From NCBI RefSeq assembly GCF_014042365.1, contig NZ_JACEZS010000007.1:161874-225873 (forward strand): a DNA stretch of 64,000 bases, written 5' to 3'. The position numbers and the translations under genes are program-made. The notes under the pieces were generated by a model. It was not told the origin of the DNA, ran no database searches, and saw only the letters and a program-made list of their open reading frames with translations. Of this stretch, positions 52,301-62,377 are shown piece by piece (positions within the stretch are counted from its first letter, which is position 1; the number at the start of each line of letters is the position of its first letter). Origin of the DNA: Rugamonas fusca. GTDB lineage: Bacteria; Pseudomonadota; Gammaproteobacteria; Burkholderiales; Burkholderiaceae_D.

Positions 52301-54040
52301 TTACATCAGCTGCAATTGCTGGACCGCGTCGGCGATGGCATCCGGCTCCATCGACCGCATGATCTTGCGCGTCTGGGGCGCCAGCCGCGCCAGGTCGCTG
52401 TTCAGGATCTCCTGCTTGACCGACAACAGCTGCGCCGGGTGCATGGAGAATTCGCGCAGGCCCATGCCCAGCAGCAGGCGGGTGAGCTTGACGTCGCCCG
52501 CCATCTCGCCGCACACGGCCACGTCGATGCCAGCCTTGTGGCCGGCCGCGATGGTCATGGCGATCAGCTGCAGCACCGCCGGATGCAGGGGATTGTAAAG
52601 GTGTGCCACCTCATAATCAACCCGGTCGATGGCCAGCGTGTACTGGATCAGGTCATTGGTGCCGATCGAGAGGAAGTCCATGCGCTTGACGAACATGGGC
52701 AGCGCCAGTGCGGCGGCCGGGATCTCGATCATGGCCCCCACCTGCACCGTCTCGTCGAACTTGACGCCCTCTTCGCGCAGTTCGGCCTTGGCCTGGGCGA
52801 TCATGGCCAGCGACTGGTCGATCTCGAACGCGTGCGCCAGCATGGGGATCAAAATGCGCACCTTGCCGAACGCAGAGGCGCGCAGGATGGCGCGCAGCTG
52901 CGCCAGGAACAGCTGCGGCTCGGCCAGGCAGTAGCGGATCGCGCGCAGGCCCAGCGCCGGGTTGAGGGCCGTGTGCTCGGTCTGGTCGAGCGGCTTGTCG
53001 GCGCCGATGTCGAGCGTGCGGATGGTGACGGGACGGCCCTTCATGGCCACCACGGCCCGCTTGTACTGCTCGAACTGCTCGTCTTCGGACGGGATGCGGC
53101 TGTTGCGGCCCATGAACAGGAATTCGGAGCGGAACAGGCCCACGCCGTTGGCGCCGGCCTCCATGGCGGCCGCGCAATCGTCGGGCAGCTCGATGTTGGC
53201 CAGCAGCGTGATGGGCGTGCCATCCTTGGTGACGGCCGGGGTTTTCTTGAGCTTGTTGAGCTTCTTGCGGGCCCGCTGCAGCGCGTTCTGGCGCTCGCGG
53301 TACTGCTCCAGCACCAGCGCGCTGGGGTTGACGATGACCACCCCGGCGTCGCCGTCGATGATGATCCAGTCGTCCTGGGCCACCAGGGTGGAGGCCTGCG
53401 ACATGCCGACGGCGGCCGGAATGTCGAGGCTGCGCGCGACGATGGCCGTGTGCGAGTTCTGGCCGCCCACGTCGGTGACGAAACCGATGAAGGAGCGGTC
53501 GCGAAACTGCAGCATGTCGGCCGGCGAGATATCGTGCGCGACGACGATCATCTGGGCCTGGTATTCGCCGTCGCCGACGGCGGCCAGCGGCTGGGCACTG
53601 CCCATCAGCACCTTGAGCACGCGCTCGGCCACTTGCTGGATGTCGGCCTTGCGCTCGCGCAGGTAGGGGTCCTCGATCTCGTCGAACTGGGCCGACAACT
53701 CGTCGATCTGGGTCAACAGCGCCCACTCGGCGTTGTAGTGGCGGGTGCGGATGATGTCGAGCGGCGCTTCCGAGATCATCGGGTCCGACAGGATCAGCGC
53801 GTGCACGTCGATGAAGGCGCCCAGTTCCGTGGGCGCGTCCTTGGGCAGGTCCAGCCACAGGGTTTGCAGTTCCTTGTGCACGGCCACCAGCGCCTGCTGC
53901 AATCGCTGCACCTCGGCCTCCAGGTGCTCCTCGGCCACCAGGTAATGCTTGACGTCGAGCGCGGCCGCCGCCAGCAGGTGGGCCCGGCCGATCGCGATAC
54001 CGCGCGATACGGGAATGCCATGTAGCGTGAAAGATGCCAT
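52301..54040 (-). CDS. ptsI: PTS Enzyme I
   Basis: Phosphoenolpyruvate-dependent kinase that phosphorylates HPr. The 579-residue protein has the phospho-His motif GGQNSHTAIVARSL (about residue 190), PEP-binding C-terminal domain with NGVGLFRSEFLFMGR and VAVCGEMAGD, and normal length. The start at 54040 (MASFTLHGIPVSRG) is preferred over longer frames because it is followed by the standard N-terminus. It lies 44 bases after ptsH. Confidence 0.95.
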   Translation of the reverse strand: MASFTLHGIPVSRGIAIGRAHLLAAAALDVKHYLVAEEHLEAEVQRLQQALVAVHKELQTLWLDLPKDAPTELGAFIDVHALILSDPMISEAPLDIIRTRHYNAEWALLTQIDELSAQFDEIEDPYLRERKADIQQVAERVLKVLMGSAQPLAAVGDGEYQAQMIVVAHDISPADMLQFRDRSFIGFVTDVGGQNSHTAIVARSLDIPAAVGMSQASTLVAQDDWIIIDGDAGVVIVNPSALVLEQYRERQNALQRARKKLNKLKKTPAVTKDGTPITLLANIELPDDCAAAMEAGANGVGLFRSEFLFMGRNSRIPSEDEQFEQYKRAVVAMKGRPVTIRTLDIGADKPLDQTEHTALNPALGLRAIRYCLAEPQLFLAQLRAILRASAFGKVRILIPMLAHAFEIDQSLAMIAQAKAELREEGVKFDETVQVGAMIEIPAAALALPMFVKRMDFLSIGTNDLIQYTLAIDRVDYEVAHLYNPLHPAVLQLIAMTIAAGHKAGIDVAVCGEMAGDVKLTRLLLGMGLREFSMHPAQLLSVKQEILNSDLARLAPQTRKIMRSMEPDAIADAVQQLQLM

Positions 54041-54084
54041 GGGTGAACCTGTCGGGATACGTTGACGGCCGGGTTCCGCGGGCA

Positions 54085-54354
54085 TTACTCGCCTTCGCCG
54101 AACTTGTCGTTGACCAGCGCGGTCAGCGCCGTGATGCATTCCTGTTCATCGGGGCCGTCGGCCTCCAGCGTAACTTTGGCGCCCTTGCCGGCGGCCAGCA
54201 TCATCACGCCCATGATGGACTTGGCGTTGATGCGGCGGGCATTGCGGGTCAGCCAGACGTCGCTTTGATATTTTGCTGCCAGTTGGGTAAATTTGGCGGA
54301 AGCACGCGCATGTAAACCAAGCTTGTTGATAATCTCAAGTTCTTGTTGAATCAT
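54085..54354 (-). CDS. ptsH: PTS phosphocarrier protein HPr
   Basis: Small phosphocarrier of 89 residues. His15 in LGLHARAS is the site phosphorylated by Enzyme I, and the Ser46-equivalent region INAKSIMGV is present, so an HprK-type kinase could act on it. It passes phosphate to the EIIA encoded just upstream. Together with ptsI it forms the core of the relay. Confidence 0.96.
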   Translation of the reverse strand: MIQQELEIINKLGLHARASAKFTQLAAKYQSDVWLTRNARRINAKSIMGVMMLAAGKGAKVTLEADGPDEQECITALTALVNDKFGEGE

Positions 54355-54438
54355 ATTTTTCTATTCTCAATCAGGAATGCGCACTGCAAACAAGGCCGCC
54401 ACCAGCCACAGCGGCGGCCACACTAAGAACCGGACCCG

Positions 54439-54846
54439 TTAGTTGGGGCCCAGCCGGATCCGGTTGTCGACCCGCACGGCGCCGCTTTGCGCGCCGGCCA
54501 GGGCCATTTCCACCACCACGTCCAGCGTATCGCGGCGGTAGGTGATGGCCCGCAGCAGCATCGGCAGGCTGATACCCGCGATCACCTCCACCCGGCCGGC
54601 GTCGGCCAGCTTGTTGCAGCAGTTGGCCGGGGTGCCGCCCTTGATGTCGGTAATCACCAGCACGCCGTCGCCGTCGTCGAGCCGGGCGATGGCCGCCGCC
54701 GCCAGGGCCTGCACTTCGGCCAGGTCCTGGTCCGCCACCACGTCGATCGCTTCCAGCCGTTCCGTCGGGCCGCGAAAAACGTGGGCGCAGGCAGCGATGA
54801 ACGCCTGCCCGAGCGGCGCGTGTGTCATAAGCAGTATGCCTACCAT
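54439..54846 (-). CDS. PTS EIIA component, mannose family
   Basis: Soluble EIIA of 135 residues, mannose/fructose-family fold: VGILLMTHAPLGQAFIAAC with the phosphorylated His9, VLVITDIKGGTPANCC motif and a C-terminal IRLGPN tail. It receives phosphate from HPr. No EIIB or EIIC permease gene lies nearby, so it may serve a regulatory relay, not sugar uptake. It sits 69 bases after gshB and 84 before ptsH. Confidence 0.93.
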   Translation of the reverse strand: MVGILLMTHAPLGQAFIAACAHVFRGPTERLEAIDVVADQDLAEVQALAAAAIARLDDGDGVLVITDIKGGTPANCCNKLADAGRVEVIAGISLPMLLRAITYRRDTLDVVVEMALAGAQSGAVRVDNRIRLGPN

Positions 54847-54915
54847 AAGATTAAACCGCCAGTGAACGGCGCCGCTTTACAACGGCTGCCGTGTATTTTT
54901 TTTCAATTCGGGACT

Positions 54916-55863
54916 TCATGCCTGGGCCGCGCCCTGCTCCACCGCGTCGATGAACATGGCCGCCACGTTAAAGCCGGTCTGCTGGGTGATCTCCTGGAAG
55001 CAGGTGGGGCTGGTGACGTTCACTTCGGTCAGGTAGTCGCCAATCACATCCAATCCTACCAGCAACAGGCCACGGCTGGCCAATACGGGGCCCAGGGTCT
55101 CGGCGATCTCGCGGTCGCGCTCGCTCAGCGGACGGGCCACGCCGGTGCCGCCGGCGGCCAGGTTGCCGCGCACTTCGCCGGCCTGCGGGATGCGCGCCAG
55201 CGCGTAGGGCACGGGCTTGCCGTTGATGACGAGGATGCGCTTGTCGCCGTTGACGATCTCGGGAATGTAGCGCTGCGCCATGATGGTGCGGCGGCCGTTG
55301 TCGGTCAGCGTCTCGATGATGGAGCCCAGGTTCATGCCGTCGGCCTGGACCCGGAACACGCCGGCGCCGCCCATGCCGTCGAGCGGCTTGAGGATCACGT
55401 CGCCGTGGTGGGCCTGGAACGCGCGCAGGCGCGCCTCGCTGGACGTGACCAGGGTTGGCGCCGTGAACTGGCTGAACTGGGCGATGGCCAGCTTTTCATT
55501 GTGGTTGCGGATCGCGTCGGGCCGGTTGAATACGCGCGCGCCCTGGCGCTCGGCCAATTCCAGCAGGTAGGTGCCGTAGATGTACTCCATGTCGAACGGC
55601 GGATCCTTGCGCTGGATGACGGCGTCGAACTCGGTCAGGGCCGCCTCGTGGTGCGGCTCGAGCCGGTACCAGTCGTGGGCGTCGCCGGTGAGGATGACGC
55701 GGGCCGCGTTGGCGTACACGATGCCGCCGTCGAGCGCCATGTCCTTCTGCTCGAACGCGTAGACGGCGTGGCCGCGCGCGGCCGCTTCCACCATCATGGC
55801 GTAGGTCGAATCCTTGTAGGTCTTGAAGCTGGCCAGGGGATCGGCGAGGAATGCGATTTTCAT
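54916..55863 (-). CDS. gshB: Glutathione synthetase
   Basis: ATP-grasp enzyme that joins gamma-glutamylcysteine and glycine. The 315-residue protein starts [13 protein letters not shown] and contains [17 protein letters not shown] (ATP-binding), [27 protein letters not shown] and [21 protein letters not shown]. Length is usual (E. coli 316). The start at 55863 is preferred to an ATG four codons upstream. It is 79 bases after gshA. Confidence 0.95.
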   Translation of the reverse strand: MKIAFLADPLASFKTYKDSTYAMMVEAAARGHAVYAFEQKDMALDGGIVYANAARVILTGDAHDWYRLEPHHEAALTEFDAVIQRKDPPFDMEYIYGTYLLELAERQGARVFNRPDAIRNHNEKLAIAQFSQFTAPTLVTSSEARLRAFQAHHGDVILKPLDGMGGAGVFRVQADGMNLGSIIETLTDNGRRTIMAQRYIPEIVNGDKRILVINGKPVPYALARIPQAGEVRGNLAAGGTGVARPLSERDREIAETLGPVLASRGLLLVGLDVIGDYLTEVNVTSPTCFQEITQQTGFNVAAMFIDAVEQGAAQA

Positions 55864-55942
55864 GGACGTTTCCATTCTGGGTAATGCCTGATTTTAGCCG
55901 ACAAGCGGGCCCGGCCGTGCGAGCCGGCCCCGCTCGGTCCGG

Positions 55943-57244
55943 TCAATACACTTCCGGGTTCGGATCGGTACGCTCCATTTCCAGCGAGGCGGCCAGCAGC
56001 GCCAGCCGCGCCACCACGCCGTACACGTAGAAGCGGTTGGGCGCGGCCGTGCCGGGCTTGGCCTTCAGGTCGGGCACGGCATGCTGCTGGGCGAACGCCA
56101 GCGGCACATATTCCGAGCCGGGCGCGTTCAGGTTCTGGTCCACGCCCTTTTCGGCGTGCACACGGTAGAAGCCGCCCACCACGTAGCGGTCTATCATGTA
56201 GACCACCGGCTCGGCCACGGCATCCTTGATGCTCTCGAAGGTGGGCACGCCCTCCTGGATGATGACGTCGGTGACGGCCTTGCCGTCCTTGACGACGGAC
56301 AGCCGTTCGCGCTGCTGGGGCGTGAGCTGCTTGATCTCGGCCGAGTCCTTGATGGTCAGGATGCCGGTGCCGTAAGTGCCCGCGTCGGGCTTGACGATCA
56401 CGAACGGCTTCTGCTCCTTCATGCCGTATTCCTTGTACTTCTTCTTGATCTTGGCCAGCAGCGTGTCGATGTTGGCGATCAGGCAATCTTCGCCCTCGCC
56501 CGTCTGGAAGTTCACCTGGCCGCACTTGGCGTGGAAGGGATTGAGCATCCAGGGATCGACGCCGATCAGCTTGCCGAATTTCTTGGCCACTTCGTCGTAG
56601 GCGTCGAAGTGGTTGCTCTTGCGGCGCAGGGCCCAGCCCGCGTGCAGCGGCGGCAACAGGCTTTGCTCGTGGATGTTCTGCAAAATGTCGGGGATGCCGG
56701 CCGACAGGTCGTTATTGAGCAGGATGGTGCACGGGTCGAAATCCTTCAGGCCCAGGCGGCGGCCGTTGGGCGAGCGCACCAGCGGCTCGACCACCAGCAT
56801 ATTGCCGTCAGGCAGAGCCAGCGGCGTGGGCTGGGTCACGTCCGGCGACAAGGAACCGAGCCGCACATGCAGGCCGGTCTGGCGGAAGATCTGCATCAGG
56901 CGCGCCACGTTCTGCCAATAGTGGGGGCTGCGCGCCTTCACTTCCGGGATCAACAGCAGGTTGCGGGCATCCGGGCAGTATTTGTCGATGGCGGCCATGG
57001 CGGCCTGCACGGACAGGGGCAGCATCTCGGTGGCCAGGTTGTTGAAGCCGCCGGGGAACAGGTTGGTGTCGACGGGGGCCAGCTTGTAGCCGGCGTTGCG
57101 CAAGTCCACCGAGCAATAGAACGGCGGCGTATGCTCCTGCCATTCGAGACGGAACCAGCGCTCGATGGCGGGCGTGGCGGCCAGGATTTTTTCTTCGAGA
57201 TCGAGCAGCGGTCCGGTCAGGGCCGTAACAAGATGGGGAACCAT
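55943..57244 (-). CDS. gshA: Glutamate--cysteine ligase, Thiobacillus-ferrooxidans type
   Basis: First enzyme of glutathione synthesis, forming gamma-glutamylcysteine. The 433-residue protein is the ATP-grasp-like family found in betaproteobacteria and acidithiobacilli, not the E. coli GshA type. It contains KPDAGTYGTGILTIKD, PTFESIKDAVAEPVVYMIDR and GGFYRVHAEKGVDQNLNAPG. The start at 57244 (MVPHLVTAL) is chosen because the preceding 23-codon extension has no family likeness. It begins the minus-strand gshA-gshB-PTS-metX string. Confidence 0.92.
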   Translation of the reverse strand: MVPHLVTALTGPLLDLEEKILAATPAIERWFRLEWQEHTPPFYCSVDLRNAGYKLAPVDTNLFPGGFNNLATEMLPLSVQAAMAAIDKYCPDARNLLLIPEVKARSPHYWQNVARLMQIFRQTGLHVRLGSLSPDVTQPTPLALPDGNMLVVEPLVRSPNGRRLGLKDFDPCTILLNNDLSAGIPDILQNIHEQSLLPPLHAGWALRRKSNHFDAYDEVAKKFGKLIGVDPWMLNPFHAKCGQVNFQTGEGEDCLIANIDTLLAKIKKKYKEYGMKEQKPFVIVKPDAGTYGTGILTIKDSAEIKQLTPQQRERLSVVKDGKAVTDVIIQEGVPTFESIKDAVAEPVVYMIDRYVVGGFYRVHAEKGVDQNLNAPGSEYVPLAFAQQHAVPDLKAKPGTAAPNRFYVYGVVARLALLAASLEMERTDPNPEVY

Positions 57245-57358
57245 GATCACTTCCTTAATTGATGCGGGAGGACGACCCTCCAGACATGCTGAACCGCCTA
57301 TATTACCGTGCAACTATACCAAATCGGGGCAATATTGCCTTTTTAAACCCCCAATAAC

Positions 57359-57388
57359 AAAAAAAGGCGCCTCTTGCGAAGGCGCCTT
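57359..57388 (-). terminator. Rho-independent terminator of amtB
   Basis: On the minus strand AAGGCGCC, a nine-base loop and GGCGCCTT form a perfect 8-bp stem followed by seven T residues. It lies 42 bases after the amtB stop. Confidence 0.9.
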
Positions 57389-57429
57389 GTTGTGGCCCGC
57401 CAGCGGCGGGCCGGATGCGATGCTGCGGA

Positions 57430-58980
57430 TCAGCTGTGGTAAGCCGATTCGCCGTGGCTGGTGATGTCCAGGCCTTCGCGTTCCTCTTCTTCCGGCACAC
57501 GCAGACCGATGACGATATCGACCAGCTTGTAGGCGATGACGGACACCACGGCCGACCAGATGACGGTGGTGCCGACGGCCGTGGCCTGGGTGGTCACCTG
57601 ACCGACGATGGAGTAAGCATCGGTCGACATCTTGTTGGTGACATAGTCGAAGATGCCCTGGCCGCCCAGCGAAGGTGCAGCGAACACGCCGGTCAGCAGG
57701 GCGCCCATGATGCCGCCCACGCCGTGCACGCCAAACACGTCCAGCGAGTCGTCGGCGCCGATCAGGCGCTTGAGGCCGTTCACGCCCCACAGGCAGACCA
57801 CACCGGCCAGCAGGCCCATGATCAGCGCGCCCATCGGACCGACGTAACCGCAGGCCGGGGTGATGGCCACCAGGCCGGCCACGGCGCCGGAGGCGGCGCC
57901 CAGCATGGAAGGCTTACCCTTGTGGATCCATTCACCGAACAGCCAGGACATGGCGGCGGCGGCGGTGGCCAGCAGGGTGTTGATGAAGGCCAGCGCGGCC
58001 ACATCGCCCGATTCCAGCGCGGAACCGGCATTGAAACCGAACCAGCCCACCCACAGCAGCGAAGCGCCGATCATGGTCATGGTCAGCGAGTGCGGCGCCA
58101 TCGATTCGCGGCCGTAGCCGACGCGCTTGCCGATCATGATGGCACCAACCAGGCCAGCGACGGCGGCGTTGATGTGCACCACGGTGCCGCCGGCGAAGTC
58201 CAGCGCGCCCTTCTGCCACAGCCAGCCAGCCTTGGCCGTTTCGGTGGCCAGGGTGGCGGCATCCTTGATCGCGTCCGGACCGGTCCAGAACCAGACCATG
58301 TGGGCCACCGGCAGGTAGGCGAACACGAACCACAGCACGACGAAGGCCAGCACAGCCTTGAACTTGGCGCGCTCGGCGAAGGCGCCAATGATCAGGCCGC
58401 AGGTGATGGCGGCGAAGGTGCCCTGGAAGGCGACATACACGAATTCATTCAGAACCACACCCTTGCTGAAGGTGGCGGCCGTCGAGAACGTGGCTTTGAC
58501 GGGGTCCCAGATACCATTCAGGAACAGACGGTCGAACTTGCCGTAGAAGGCGTTGCCTTCCGTGAAGGCCAGCGAGTAGCCGAACACGCACCACAGCACA
58601 ATGATCAGCGAGAAGATCGTGAACACTTGCAGCAGGATGGACAGCATGTTCTTGGTGCGCACCAGGCCGCCGTAGAACAGGGCCAGGCCGGGGATGCTCA
58701 TCATGATCACCAGCAAAGTGGACGTCATCATCCAGGCCGTGTCGCCCTTGTTGGGAGTGGGTGCTGGCGCTGCCGCGGCAGCGGGGGCGGCTGCGGCCTC
58801 CGGCGCCGGGGCGGCGGCCGGGGCGCTGGCGGCGGGCGCGGAAGCGGCCGGGGCGCTGGCGGCAGGCGCCGAGGCCGCGGCCGATGCTTGCGTCTCGTCA
58901 GCGGCCACGGCCGGCAGTGCGGCGCCCAGGGCGAACAGCACGGTCAACCCGGCCAGCCACGTTGTTATCGTTTTTTTCAT
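57430..58980 (-). CDS. amtB: Ammonium transporter AmtB
   Basis: Trimeric membrane channel that conducts ammonium/ammonia. The 516-residue protein has a signal peptide (MKKTITTWLAGLTVLFALGAALPAVAA), a Pro/Ala-rich linker with repeated SAPAA units (about residues 32-75), then eleven transmembrane helices with family motifs DTAWMMTSTLLVIMMSIPGLALFYGG and DFAGGTVVHINAAVAGL (first pore histidine) and HGVGGIMGALLTGVFA (second). The linker is longer than in most AmtB proteins. The C-terminal tail (LDITSHGESAYHS) is the GlnK-contact region. It follows glnK by 11 bases and ends before a strong terminator. Confidence 0.96.
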   Translation of the reverse strand: MKKTITTWLAGLTVLFALGAALPAVAADETQASAAASAPAASAPAASAPAASAPAAAPAPEAAAAPAAAAAPAPTPNKGDTAWMMTSTLLVIMMSIPGLALFYGGLVRTKNMLSILLQVFTIFSLIIVLWCVFGYSLAFTEGNAFYGKFDRLFLNGIWDPVKATFSTAATFSKGVVLNEFVYVAFQGTFAAITCGLIIGAFAERAKFKAVLAFVVLWFVFAYLPVAHMVWFWTGPDAIKDAATLATETAKAGWLWQKGALDFAGGTVVHINAAVAGLVGAIMIGKRVGYGRESMAPHSLTMTMIGASLLWVGWFGFNAGSALESGDVAALAFINTLLATAAAAMSWLFGEWIHKGKPSMLGAASGAVAGLVAITPACGYVGPMGALIMGLLAGVVCLWGVNGLKRLIGADDSLDVFGVHGVGGIMGALLTGVFAAPSLGGQGIFDYVTNKMSTDAYSIVGQVTTQATAVGTTVIWSAVVSVIAYKLVDIVIGLRVPEEEEREGLDITSHGESAYHS

Positions 58981-58991
58981 TCATCTTCCCC

Positions 58992-60100
<1,109 letters not shown>

Positions 60101-60180
60101 AACGATTTCCTTTAGGTTGAACTTGGATAGCGGTTGCGGTTTACAATTCAGGCTGAAAAACAAACGTTCTCCCTGTCTTT

Positions 60181-60196
60181 AGCAGAATGCGTGCCA
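60181..60196 (-). promoter_or_regulatory. Sigma-54 promoter of the porin-glnK-amtB operon
   Basis: On the minus strand the sequence is TGGCACG-CATT-CTGCT, against the consensus TGGCACG-N4-TTGCA, with the invariant GG and GC separated by the required 10 bases. It lies 81 bases upstream of the porin-like start. The -24 element is perfect. Confidence 0.85.
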
Positions 60197-60320
60197 GCTT
60201 GCGTTGGATCAAAGTACGCTATGAAAGAGGCAAGTGTGTGCCGCTTGCCGGGGCGGCGGACGGAATCCGCGCGCGGGCCAGGGAAACTCTCACAGAATTC
60301 GCACCATCTTAAAGCCGGGG

Positions 60321-60337
60321 TGCACTGCAATGGTGCG
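60321..60337. promoter_or_regulatory. NtrC-like enhancer site
   Basis: TGCACT-GCAAT-GGTGCG matches the NtrC consensus TGCACC-N5-GGTGCA at 10 of 12 positions and lies about 125 bases upstream of the sigma-54 -24 element, a typical enhancer distance. It is 29 bases before the divergent ubiK start, so NtrC could also affect that gene. Confidence 0.65.
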
Positions 60338-60366
60338 ATGCATCGCCGGCAACATCAAGGACTATC

Positions 60367-60612
60367 ATGGACATGAATACTTTTTTTAATGACTTGCAAA
60401 GCAAGATCAATCAGGCGATCGAGAATTCGCCGGCCAAAGATATCGAAAAGAACGTCAAATCGATGATGACCCAGGGTTTCGCCCGGCTGGACCTGGTGAC
60501 GCGCGAGGAATTCGACATCCAGGCCCAGGTACTGGCCAAGACGCGCGCCAAGCTCGAAGCACTGGAGGCGCGCATTGCCGAACTGGAAGCGCGCTTGACG
60601 GCCGAAAAATAA
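60367..60612 (+). CDS. ubiK: Ubiquinone biosynthesis accessory factor UbiK
   Basis: Small accessory factor (formerly YqiC, BMFP domain) that assists ubiquinone assembly under aerobic conditions together with UbiJ. The 81-residue protein begins MDMNTFFNDLQSKINQAI and ends in a coiled coil (AKTRAKLEALEARIAELEARL), the family layout. It is plus-strand, divergent from the nitrogen operon, and followed by comM after about 200 bases. Confidence 0.88.
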   Translation: MDMNTFFNDLQSKINQAIENSPAKDIEKNVKSMMTQGFARLDLVTREEFDIQAQVLAKTRAKLEALEARIAELEARLTAEK

Positions 60613-60815
60613 TTCCCCCACCGGCCGGCTGTTCACGCCGGCCCCCATCGGGCACCGGCCCCCCGCCATCGGCACATCCGGCCGCCTGGCCCCAACGGCT
60701 TCCGCGCCCCCATCACACGCTTGCGACACCCGTCTCCCTTGGGCCAGCTCAATATCGCGCCGCCATATCGTCCTACGATTTCAGCAGTCCATCTTCCCTC
60801 GACCCAAGGATACCG

Positions 60816-62327
60816 ATGAGCTTAGCTGTGCTGAAAAGCCGGGCGCTGGCCGGCATGGAAGCGCCGGAAGTGAATGTGGAAGTGCATCTGGCCAACGGCC
60901 TGCCCTCTTTTACCATCGTCGGCCTGCCGGAAACGGAGGTCAAGGAAGCGCGCGACCGGGTGCGCGCCGCGATCCAGAACAGCGGCTTCGAGATGCCGGC
61001 CTACCGCATCACCGTCAACCTGGCGCCGGCTGACCTGCCCAAGGAATCGGGCCGCTTCGACTTGCCGATCGCGCTGGGCATCCTGGCCGCCTCGCGCCAG
61101 ATGCCGGCCAACCGCTTGCAGCACTATGAATTTGCGGGCGAGTTGTCGTTGTCGGGCGAGTTACGGCCGATCCGGGGCGCGCTGGCCATGTCCTACGCCA
61201 TGCTGCGCGGCGGCAACCGCTACGCCTTCATCCTGCCCCAGGCCAACGCCAACGAAGCGGCGCTGGCGGGCGGCACCGTCATTCATCCGGCGCTGACGCT
61301 GCTACAAGTATGCGCGCACTTTTCATCGACCGAGGCGACGGCGACATTGCCCAGGCATGTGGCGCAGATCCCCGAAGTCGGCCGCGATTACCTCGACTTC
61401 GCCGACGTTAAGGGGCAAAGCGTGGCGAAACGGGTCCTGGAAATCGCGGCCGCCGGCTGCCACAGCGTGTTATTGGTGGGGCCGCCCGGCGCGGGCAAGA
61501 CTATGCTGGCCAACCGCTTCCCCGGACTGTTACCGGGCATGTCCGATGCCGAGGCACTGGAAGCGGCGACGGTACAATCGATCACGGGAGAATTCCGGGC
61601 CGAGCAGTGGAAACAGCGGCCTTTTCGGGCGCCCCATCACACATCGTCCGGCATCGCGCTGGTGGGCGGTGGCAGCGTGCCACGGCCCGGCGAAATTTCG
61701 CTGGCTCACCGCGGGGTGTTGTTTCTTGACGAATTGCCGGAGTTCGACCGCCGCGTCCTGGAAGTATTGCGGGAACCGATGGAATCGGGCCGCATCACGA
61801 TTTCCCGTGCAGCCCGCCAGGCTGATTTCCCTGCCAGCTTCCAACTGATCGCTGCCATGAATCCTTGCCCGTGCGGCTACCTCGGGCATCCGGCCGGCAC
61901 CTGCCATTGCCCGCCGGACGCCATCAGCCGTTACCAGAACCGCATTTCCGGGCCGTTGCTGGATCGTATAGACATGCAAATCGACGTCGGACCGGTGGAG
62001 GCGGAAGTGCTGGCAGCCGAGGTCGACGGAGAAGCGTCTGCCACCATCAAGGCCAGGGTGGAGCGCGCCTATCAACGCCAATTACGGCGCCAGAACAAGA
62101 GCAACCAACAACTGACAACGCGCGAGATCGACCAGTTCTGCAAGCTCGACCGCGCCTCCGAACTGCGGCTACGCACCTCCATGAAGCATTTCCACTGGTC
62201 GGGACGGGCTTATCACCGCGTGCTGCGGGTGGCGCGCACCATTGCGGATCTCGCCGGCAGCGAGGCCATCCGCAACGAACACGTTGGCGAAGCCATCCAG
62301 TACCGGCACGTGCTGCGCCCAGGCTGA
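60816..62327 (+). CDS. comM: ComM/YifB family Mg-chelatase-like AAA ATPase
   Basis: Hexameric helicase-type ATPase that promotes branch migration during natural transformation. The 503-residue protein has an N-terminal chelatase-associated Lon-like domain (about 1-170), a Walker A GPPGAGKTMLANRFP (about 225-240), the Walker B region LFLDELPEFDRRVLEVLREPMESGRI, and the zinc/C-terminal MNPCPCGYLGHPAGTCHCPPDAISRY segment typical of YifB/ComM. Length matches the family. With dprA (2751) it makes two transformation genes in one window. Confidence 0.93.
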   Translation: MSLAVLKSRALAGMEAPEVNVEVHLANGLPSFTIVGLPETEVKEARDRVRAAIQNSGFEMPAYRITVNLAPADLPKESGRFDLPIALGILAASRQMPANRLQHYEFAGELSLSGELRPIRGALAMSYAMLRGGNRYAFILPQANANEAALAGGTVIHPALTLLQVCAHFSSTEATATLPRHVAQIPEVGRDYLDFADVKGQSVAKRVLEIAAAGCHSVLLVGPPGAGKTMLANRFPGLLPGMSDAEALEAATVQSITGEFRAEQWKQRPFRAPHHTSSGIALVGGGSVPRPGEISLAHRGVLFLDELPEFDRRVLEVLREPMESGRITISRAARQADFPASFQLIAAMNPCPCGYLGHPAGTCHCPPDAISRYQNRISGPLLDRIDMQIDVGPVEAEVLAAEVDGEASATIKARVERAYQRQLRRQNKSNQQLTTREIDQFCKLDRASELRLRTSMKHFHWSGRAYHRVLRVARTIADLAGSEAIRNEHVGEAIQYRHVLRPG

Positions 62328-62377
62328 AAGCCAGTTGGCGATTGCCTGGGCACCATCGCCCCTGCTACCATCGGACC

